A stretch of DNA of 64,000 bases, taken from the NCBI GenBank assembly GCA_964035795.1, contig OZ038324.1, positions 5,890,030 to 5,954,029 of the forward strand. Reading direction: 5' to 3'. The stretch's first letter is position 1. The number at the start of each line of letters is the position of its first letter. Of the stretch, positions 56,301 to 64,000 are shown piece by piece. The stretch comes from Pterobdella sp. o SKG-2022. Lineage: Eukaryota; Annelida; Clitellata; Hirudinida; Piscicolidae. The notes beneath the pieces were generated by a model. That model was not told where the DNA came from. It searched no databases and saw only the letters and a list, made by a program, of their open reading frames with translations. The translations under genes and the position numbers were made by a program.

Positions 56301-59300
56301 ATTAATAAAAATACATGTTTTTTTTAATGGAATTAACCTTCACTATCAATAACAAGACATGTTTTTTGTTATCAAATATAGCCTTTAATAACAATTGAGA
56401 ATAAAAGTTTCTCTAAAAGCTCGAAATAGATTTGTTAAGGTCAATGCTTAGGGGTAGAACTGTTTTAAAATCCACTTTTCATTAATGCCGCAACACTGCT
56501 GATCCTGGAATTGTTGTGATGTGTTTTTGAGTAGCTTTTCAGAGTTTTTGTCGAAAAATAATTATGTACTGAATAATATTTTTGAATACAAGTTACTTGA
56601 ATTAAAGAAAATGTCTTATTAATTTGAAACATCCTATTATGTAAGACACACAAAAACACACACAAACACAAAAAAACGAAAACACCCACACAACCACACA
56701 CAAACACATCAAACAAACGAACACAAACTCTCAAGAGAGGTGAAGGAAAAAAGCAGAGCTCTACAGAAGGAGGAAGCAGGAATCAAAAAATTGGTGGTTA
56801 CTGAACAAGATAGCAATGAACTAGTTTCAGGTGCTCTAATGACTTGAATATGGGCTATTATGAAACTATAATCAATTGTGAAGTGTTGAAAAATTTATAT
56901 ACTCATAAAAAAACTGATGAACTGAATAAAAATATATTTTATTTTTTTCAGGTATTTACAGTAGATTAAACTACGACATAAGCATCTCTAAAAAAACAGC
57001 TGAAAAGGTATAAGTACTTAAAAAAGCTTTTCTGAAGTGTTTTTAAGAAAAACGAATTTTTTTGGAAAATTTCTAACCTTAGTGACCTGTGAAGTTAATG
57101 AGTTCGAAAATGAAATAAAACTAAAAGCAAAAACACAAAAATGTGAAAGCATCTCACATTTTTAATTGAATAAATCATTTCAGGAGTCAAGAATGATTGA
57201 AGAAAAAAAGAAAGAAACATATGAAACAACAAAAATGCTTGAAAAAACGGAAGAATTATTGAAACAATCCAACATCGTTAGCTTCAACATATTCACAAAT
57301 CAAAAAAAAACTTTGAAATTTTCATCTACACTTTTGAAATTTTATTTCTATTTTGAATCTGATGTAAGTCTTCGCTTTTAAATTTTTGATGCTCAACACT
57401 CAAATTGAAACGCTTGTACATTTCCTCTCCGTGTCATGCGAGGTAAAATGAATCTGATGTTCAGTATGAACACCATAGCTTCAACAATAACTGTATGCCC
57501 ATTTAAGTAGAACAAGCTTTTGTTTAATTTTTGGAAACTTTTGACAAAGATCCTAAAAGCTTTTTCATAGAAGGAACATTCAAAAGTCTACGTTAGTACA
57601 ATGCCCTAATTTAAATTTACCACGCTGCTTAATACGTAAAATATAGGGGTAAACATGATAAAAAACGAAAAAATATATTAAAACATTGGAAAAATGCTGA
57701 AATTTTTCAAAACATATATGCAAAAAAAACACAAAAAATTTTTTTAAAAAACTTAAAAATGAAATTTTTGAAAATTAAGACATCTTTAAACGTACTCAAT
57801 TGATGAACAGGACATCAAGAAATGGCATGCCAAACGAGAGGCGTTGAGAAAAGAGCTGGAGAGGGTTGACGGGGCGAGGTTGGCACTTGAAGATGCTTTG
57901 ATGGACGAGACTCGTGTGGCGACAATGGCCGAGGGAGCTTGCAAGTACTCAAAAAAAATGGTGGAAAAAATAAGAAAAACGTCCAAAAGATTGGTTGGTG
58001 AACTAGCTGAAATAACCTTTGAATAATGCAATAAGTGCGAGCTTTAATATAGTTGGTTCGAAAAGCATAAATAATATACGACCTATTATCTGTAATAAAC
58101 TTGTACTGATGCTATCGCTGTTATCACCATAACCATCAATATACATACATAATTGGTAGCTTTAGAAGAAAGTGGCTGTTTTGATGACAATTTTTATCAA
58201 TGCTCACCACCATGGTCTATGTTATTATTAACGTTTTATTTTACATACTTTTGGCCCCCTCTAAAGGGCTTAACAATCGATCACAATAACAAAATATAAC
58301 AAATTCCACACTCAAATCCCCCCCTTCCCAACCGTACTTTTCTGCAACGGTTAGACGTGGTGAGCTGTTGAGTCATGTCTGACATGAATCGCATATTTTT
58401 AACATCTTTTTTGTTTTCAGCTATTTTTATTTTTTTAGAAACTTCCTAAATTATTGCATACTGTTGTAAGTAATAAATATGATAATAAAAGTGTTGTGCT
58501 GGGAAAGATAATTTTTGTTGATTTTTTAATTTATGTAAAAAACATTAATTAACTCAATTTTTATTCTTATTTTTAATTAGTTTTTTTGAATATTTTAAAG
58601 GCAGGTAAGTTGGAGGTTGTTAAGCGTGGAATATTTTTTGACATGTCTTTAATCTCAAAACTTTCGTAATATTAGCACGAGCATTTTTTATATAATTCAA
58701 ACAATAACCAAAAATTTAAAACTAACATAATGTTTTTCCCATGTATCGGCTTATGCACGTGTCTGAATTACTTCATTGGCGCTATATAAATAAAAACTAT
58801 CTTCATATTACTTCAATTCCAGGAAAACAAAATAGCTTCAATAGAAAACGATATATCGAAAAAAACTTTGGAAGAGAGTGAAAGAAAGTCGCACAAAGAA
58901 TTTTTGAAAAATTCTCTGCAAGAACAAGAAAGAGAGGTCGCCGAAAAGAATGAAGAAGTAGAAAAAGTTGAAAAACTTATAGAAAAACAAAAAAAAATGT
59001 TGGTTAAGAAGATGGAAGATGTCGAGAAAATCAGAAAAAAATTTGATGCACGATTAGAAGCGGCTGGGGTAAGTTTAATAGACATTAATGTCTTTGAGAA
59101 ATTCTTTTTGTTCAATACCATTATAAAAAGATAATTTATAATTATTCCGATTGAGTTTATGTTAAAGAAAATTTATATATGATTTTGAAGATATTTTTTT
59201 CGGTATGACTGTTTAATGATTCAACACAAGTTGAGAATATTATGTTATAAATTAGTCGAAAAAATGAATATTTCATGAAAAAAAGTCTTATTTAAGTTAT

Positions 59301-62300
59301 ACATAAATTTATTCTTTAGTAAGTTGATAGGAACATTAATATACTTAATTTTATATTTGAAACAGCTTGCATTGTTTTGCATATATTAAGAAAAAGCATA
59401 AAATATAAATATTTGAGTCTAAAAATAACTAAAAACTTTGAAGAATTTAACGGATATTTTTTAATTCCATTTTATTTAAATTTTACTTATTTTTTCTCTC
59501 ACAAGTTTTTTCAATTCAAATTTTTTTGGAATAAATATAATCCTTACAGTACTTTCCATATTACCTCATAGAACTCAGCACACGATCAAATATTTTAACT
59601 CATTTAAAAAAAATTGAAAAAAAAAACACTTAAATCAAAAAGAAAAAACTGAAAACACACAACCACCACAGGGTGTTGAGATAGGACCTTTAGAAGCCGA
59701 AATGAAATCACTGAAGAAAGAGATCGAAGCAGTTGAGAAAGAAATGAACGAGACGGAGAAAAGATGGCTTCACGATCAGGTGGATTTGGTGAAAATAGGG
59801 AAAGAAAAAGAAGAAATTGAAGCTAAAGTGTCTTCCAGTAAAGATAAGGTGTACATCTTCACTAGAAAGCTCTTCAGGATTGAAGGTAACGTTGCTATTC
59901 ATTGTTTATTTTTAATGCATTTATTTTTAGTTGGCATCGTAAAAATACATTTATTAAAAAACACCTATGAAAATCATCAAAAAAGCTTAAATTTTTCAAT
60001 AAAAACTGATCGGTTTTTTTGAAACGCCGACGATCAACAATGAATTTCAACATGTATCCCTCAGGTGATATAGAAGCACAAAGCAAAGAAATGAAAGATA
60101 TTGAAAAACACATAAATGAGTTAAGAAACTACATCACAAGGCTGAATATGAAGCTGGGAAAAGAAAAAGATGGCAAGAAAGATCAAGTTTTGGAAATCAA
60201 ACAAATGGATGCTCAGTTGAAGGTGATGATGCTTTTGTGTCAATTAAATGAATTTGAAATTATTTTTTAATGATTAACTAATAAAATAAAATAAATTTGA
60301 AAAGATATCAATAAAAAAATAAAATAAATTAAAAATAAAATGAATTAAGAAAGTAAAATAAAAGAATTAAAAAAATAAAATGAGTGAAAGAATAAAATAA
60401 AAAAAAAGAAAAAATATGAAAAAAACAACCCATATATGGCGCGAAGGATAAGGAAAAAGACTTGATCATATGTCAAGGTCATTTGGAGCACCTGGAAGCT
60501 CAAAAGTCTTCATTATTGGACGCACTGGCGCAAACTCAGTTTGTTTTATTATTTTAGCGTCTGACTTCATGTATGAATCGTGTTATTAATGTTTGATTTT
60601 TCAATTTTTTTTGATATTTATGTATTGTTTCTTTTAGATTTTTATCAATCTGGTCCATGAATATTTTTTCAGATATATATAAAAATTCCAAGTTATATAT
60701 GAATATCTTTGAGTTATATATAGATATTTTCAAATAATTCATAAACATTTTTTAGTTATATACAAATATTTTTTATTTTTCATACAGTTTTTATTATAAA
60801 TACCTACGTTTTATATAACTCACTCATAAATATTTATTAAGTTCTATGAAACTTGTTTCTATTAAACTGTGGTTTTTTTACTAAGGTAGTTTTTTTACGA
60901 TGTAGGCTTTCAGCAAAAACCTTAGGCTGTTTATATTATAAATTTCAATGAAGTTTTGAATAATTATCATCAAAAAATTACTGATGATTCATATATATTG
61001 TTGTTTTAAAATAAAATAATTAAATAAAAAAAGATAAATAACCGCTAAAATGCGCCAAATATTTCAGGAAACAGATAGCGGCTTGGGAAAAGAAAGTGAG
61101 AATGGCTGAAGAAACAAAAGCAACGGTAGAAGGAGTGAGTGAGAGATCGGAACTAGAGGAGTACAAGAAAGAAATTCACAGGATGGAAGTGAGGCTGGAA
61201 GCGCTCAAAAAGCAGTGCGCGAGAAAGGTGGGTGTGATGGAAAAGCTCGTCACAAGGTGATTTGTTAGGAATTAATGTTATTTAGTTTTCACATGCATGA
61301 TGCTGGTGAAATTTTGTTGCTGATTTGTTATTACTTTAAAAATTTTGTATGCAGTTTTCACTTATTAGTCCATGAAATTTGATTTGTTGAAACATCGTCC
61401 AAATACCTCCATGCTCAAGTGATAAATGAAAGAGGAATTATTAAGATGCTAATGTGATATCTAAATATGATAACACCACGCTAACAAATCACAATTCCTC
61501 ATTGTGAAAAGCTATTAACGCATTGTCATTTATGTAATTTTCACTGTGTAAATAGAGAAGATTAAATTGAGAAACAATTTCATGGAGTAGAGTGTTTTTA
61601 GACGACGCAATTAGGGGAAATTTGATTGTCACAATTATGAGTAATGGAGGATGAGACTGGCTGAAAACTATTTGGGGGTTTATAGCTTGAGAAAATTATT
61701 TTCAAGTCTTATTTATAAGTCTCAAACCTCTATAAATATTTATAAAACTACGTGTTTTAGGTTATATCATATTTATCTAGTTTTACGAGGCAAAAAACAA
61801 AAAAGTGAAGAGGTTTTATTATATTTATTTTTTAAGCAATTTTTGAATTTTTTTGAATATATTTAAGTTTGTATTTCAATAAAAAAAATAATTAGTTTTT
61901 GAAAATTCATGTTGAAAAACTAATTAAAATTTTTTAAACATGTAGTAAAGAATGGGTCATTGAAAAAGGGGAAAAACTCACGAAAAAAGAGCTGGAATCT
62001 CACAATAAAACGGCAACTACTGAAAAATATGATCGTGAAAAAATAGAATTGGAAAGATTAGCTAAACAAAAAACCAAAGTAAAAAAAATTTCTAAAAGTT
62101 TTATTTAAATTCATGATTAACGAATTTCAAAACAGGAAGTTGATAATTTACAAGAAAAAATTGAAAACTTTGAATATGAAGGAGAGAAGTTAGATAGAAA
62201 TCTCCAAAATGAAAGGTTAATAGTGAAAAAGTTGGGAGAAGCATTGAAGGCCGTTGAAGGAAGATTATCGATGGCGGTTGATGAAAAATATATTGTAAGT

Positions 62301-62851
62301 AATTTCTTTTAATGATAAACTACTTTAATCTCAAACCTCATTAAGAAAATGTTTCATGAATCAAATACAAAATTTCAAATGACTAGAAATTAATCATGCC
62401 TAATGATATATTAATATAATAATTATATTGTCGCCCACGTCAGTCTTTTGTCGACACGCTGTTGGAACAAGAAAAATACAAATGGACAAACAGCATCAAA
62501 ACCTCGCACAAACCTCAGCCTAAGAGCTCTTCTAGCCGTGTTTCTAGTCGAAACTTCAGCAGACCCACTAGCTCAACCAAGTCCCGCACCACCACTCCAG
62601 CCAGAAAGACACCTATCCCTCTTGGTAACACTCCACCAAACTATAAAACACCATCTCCCGCATCTCAAATACCTGACCAAGCACAAGGAGAAAAAAGCAA
62701 AGAAAAAAACAACAAGATGCACAGAGACATTGAAGCACAAATCGCATGGAAGCAGGGTCTTTTAGGTGTGTTTGATGCCATGAAGCTGAACCAACCTCGA
62801 AATGTTACTTATTTCAATAAACTTATCACTATTCTTCAAAGAATCGTTTAG
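53375..62851 (+). CDS. CCDC40: CCDC40, axonemal 96-nm ruler coiled-coil protein
   Basis: With CCDC39 it forms the molecular ruler that positions inner dynein arms and the nexin-dynein regulatory complex in motile cilia. Exons: 53375-54121, 54297-54382, 54529-54602, 54886-54969, 55307-55363, 55728-55789, 56078-56181, 56736-56830, 56952-57007, 57184-57276, 57811-about 57993, 58823-59068, 59672-59885, 60065-60222, 60447-60538, 61068-61256, 61946-62078, 62136-62294 and 62444-62851; about 1080 residues (human about 1140). An acidic N-terminal region leads into the family signature LHPDHPHMLKFQKALETLL. Later landmarks are VDRKRLVGLWEGAVGALKRR, the EIGPLEAEMKSLKKEIE block and AAWEKKVRMAEE..EIHRMEVRLEALKKQ. 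The C-terminal exon adds a Ser/Thr/Pro-rich basic insert before QGLLGVFDAMKLN. Phases conflict at 54382/54529 and 55789/56078, and the end of the 57811 exon is uncertain, so a missed micro-exon or sequence error is possible there. Confidence 0.9.
58755..58795 (+). mobile_element. LINE 3' tail fragment (copy 4)
   Basis: TCTGAATTACTTCATTGGCG then CTATATAAATAAAA, a diverged copy of the shared tail core, ending 27 bp before the CCDC40 exon at 58823. It is short; similarity is strongest in TTGGCGCTATATAAAT. Confidence 0.5.
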
Positions 62852-63852
62852 ATTTTTAATTGCTCATTACTTTTAATGTTTCTTTGATCGTTATGATTTT
62901 CTATAGAAGCAGACGAATTCACAGATTTAAAATAATCCGGTTTAAGTTGATATTCTTCATAATCTAATAAAAGATAATCAAATTTATTGTTTTAAAATTT
63001 AAAACAAAAAAAAACATATTTTATTTTATTGGAAGAAACTCCAAGCTTTCATCCAAAATTCTTAATGTTGAATATAAGCCCAGCGAAAATTTGAGTAAAC
63101 GAGGGACACAAAATATGGTTAAACTTTCCTAATCCAACTCATTAAAATTCAAACATTCAAGGAGAAAAAATATCATATTAAAGCATCGACCAATCACAAA
63201 TGACTTGAAAAATTCCGCAAAAATGCAAATATTTTTGCTTTTTTATACAAAAATATAATTTTAAAAAATTCCCGCAAAGAACTTCCTATGGTTAAAAAAA
63301 CAGTTTAAAATTTTATCAGATCAACAAATGATTGAGATGAAAAATAATAGAAATATTATTAAAATATATTGTAGCTTTATTAAATAAAAAATCTATTTGA
63401 TAAATGAAAAATTCATTTAATAAATGATTCCTCAAACACTCGGCTTTATATCACCGGCCTTAATTTCTTAAAATTCTATAAAATTTTCATTAGCCTAACG
63501 AAATCATTAATTTTAAACACATGATTAATTTTCTCTGAAAATAATCCATTAAACGAAGTTCATTGTAAATCTATATTCTTTGCAGATCTATATAGTTTTC
63601 CACCAATTGATAATTGCATTTCACTTGCAGGCATAAAAACTCAAGTATCTATAACGTAAGAATACTCGAGTCCTTGTTGTATAAAATATACCATTTCTTA
63701 ATCATTTTTATGAACCTGTTAAAAATAACTATTACACAATCAATTGAAATTATACAGACAGGTTCAAATGTAGATGAATTAAAGACGAACCCCTATGACT
63801 CAAAAATCACCAAAAAATACATTGAAGCCTTCAGCCCAAGGAGGCTAGCCGC
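62852..63852. other. Intergenic, 3' flank of CCDC40
   Basis: One kilobase of AT-rich sequence with no supportable gene. The CCDC40 3' UTR and, if the minus-strand exon at the edge is real, that gene's 3' UTR converge here. Confidence 0.5.
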
Positions 63853-64000
63853 TCATAAGCCGATGTCTTCATGGTTTAGAGGCTTTTTGCCCACACACCT
63901 ACCCTCCACGATTAGTTTATACTTGGAAATGCCATTCTTGACGTCTTCTTCACTCGAAGTTTTGTTGAGGGTCTTTTGCTCGCAGTAGGGATGCTTGAAA
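63853..64000 (-). CDS. Possible terminal exon of an unidentified gene (cut by window edge)
   Basis: From the right edge the minus strand is open for 48 codons to a TGA at 63855-63853. It reads FKHPYCEQKTLN, SSEEDVKNGISKYKLIVEG and GRCVGKKPLNHEDIGL, a balanced and protein-like composition. The overlapping plus-strand frame (63614-63988) reads like antisense of this. I do not recognise the family, and no splice acceptor can be tested because the exon runs off the window. Confidence 0.4.
   Translation of the reverse strand, partial: FKHPYCEQKTLNKTSSEEDVKNGISKYKLIVEGRCVGKKPLNHEDIGL

Noticed and set aside
57844..58026. Independent small gene starting at the internal ATG
   Set aside because: It is part of the CCDC40 exon that starts at 57811; the stop at 58024-58026 is most likely intronic read-through.
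62448..62765. Second open frame in the last CCDC40 exon
   Set aside because: Out of phase with the preceding exon; the frame ending at 62851 continues the CCDC40 protein.

Overview
This is AT-rich animal nuclear DNA. It has spliceosomal GT-AG introns, standard-code exons, long microsatellites, LINE remnants and many small inverted-repeat elements. The gene content points to an invertebrate metazoan with motile cilia and a microRNA pathway: two axonemal coiled-coil proteins, a GW182-family silencing factor and a SUEL-lectin surface protein. I cannot name the phylum. Almost every gene is split into short exons, so single open frames show only fragments. I rebuilt the genes by joining exons whose splice sites, reading phase and family motifs agree.

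Layout: (1) 1-3019, minus: a CRAL-TRIO (Sec14-like) lipid-binding protein, five exons, cut by the left edge. (2) 3020-6194: non-coding, with a LINE tail, a (GT)n run and a near-perfect hairpin. (3) 6195-8749, minus: complete ALG13 (UDP-GlcNAc transferase subunit), five exons, ending in an unusual hydrophobic tail. (4) 9104-15544, plus: complete CFAP157, about 15 exons; its start codon lies 354 bp from that of ALG13, head to head. (5) 17378-21345, minus: a compact GW182/TNRC6 protein (666 codons, ten exons, all phases consistent). (6) 21.7-27.0 kb: mostly non-coding. (7) 27.0-28.8 kb: 5' part of a non-LTR retrotransposon, running into a 200-N assembly gap. (8) 29763-51587, plus: a type I membrane protein with signal peptide, SUEL/Gal-lectin domain, CUB-like domain, sushi domain, transmembrane helix and long low-complexity tail, spread over about 22 kb including a 11.7-kb intron. 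(9) 53375-62851, plus: CCDC40, the axonemal ruler protein, about 19 exons. (10) At the right edge a possible terminal exon on the minus strand.

CFAP157 and CCDC40 both belong to motile-cilium or sperm-flagellum biology. ALG13 works in N-glycosylation at the ER and the GW182 protein in miRNA-guided silencing. Nothing indicates that the loci form one co-regulated system. The least familiar item is the SUEL-CUB-sushi transmembrane protein, whose domain order I cannot match to a named family. Exon coordinates are my own reading of splice sites; a few junctions, noted in the entries, remain unresolved.
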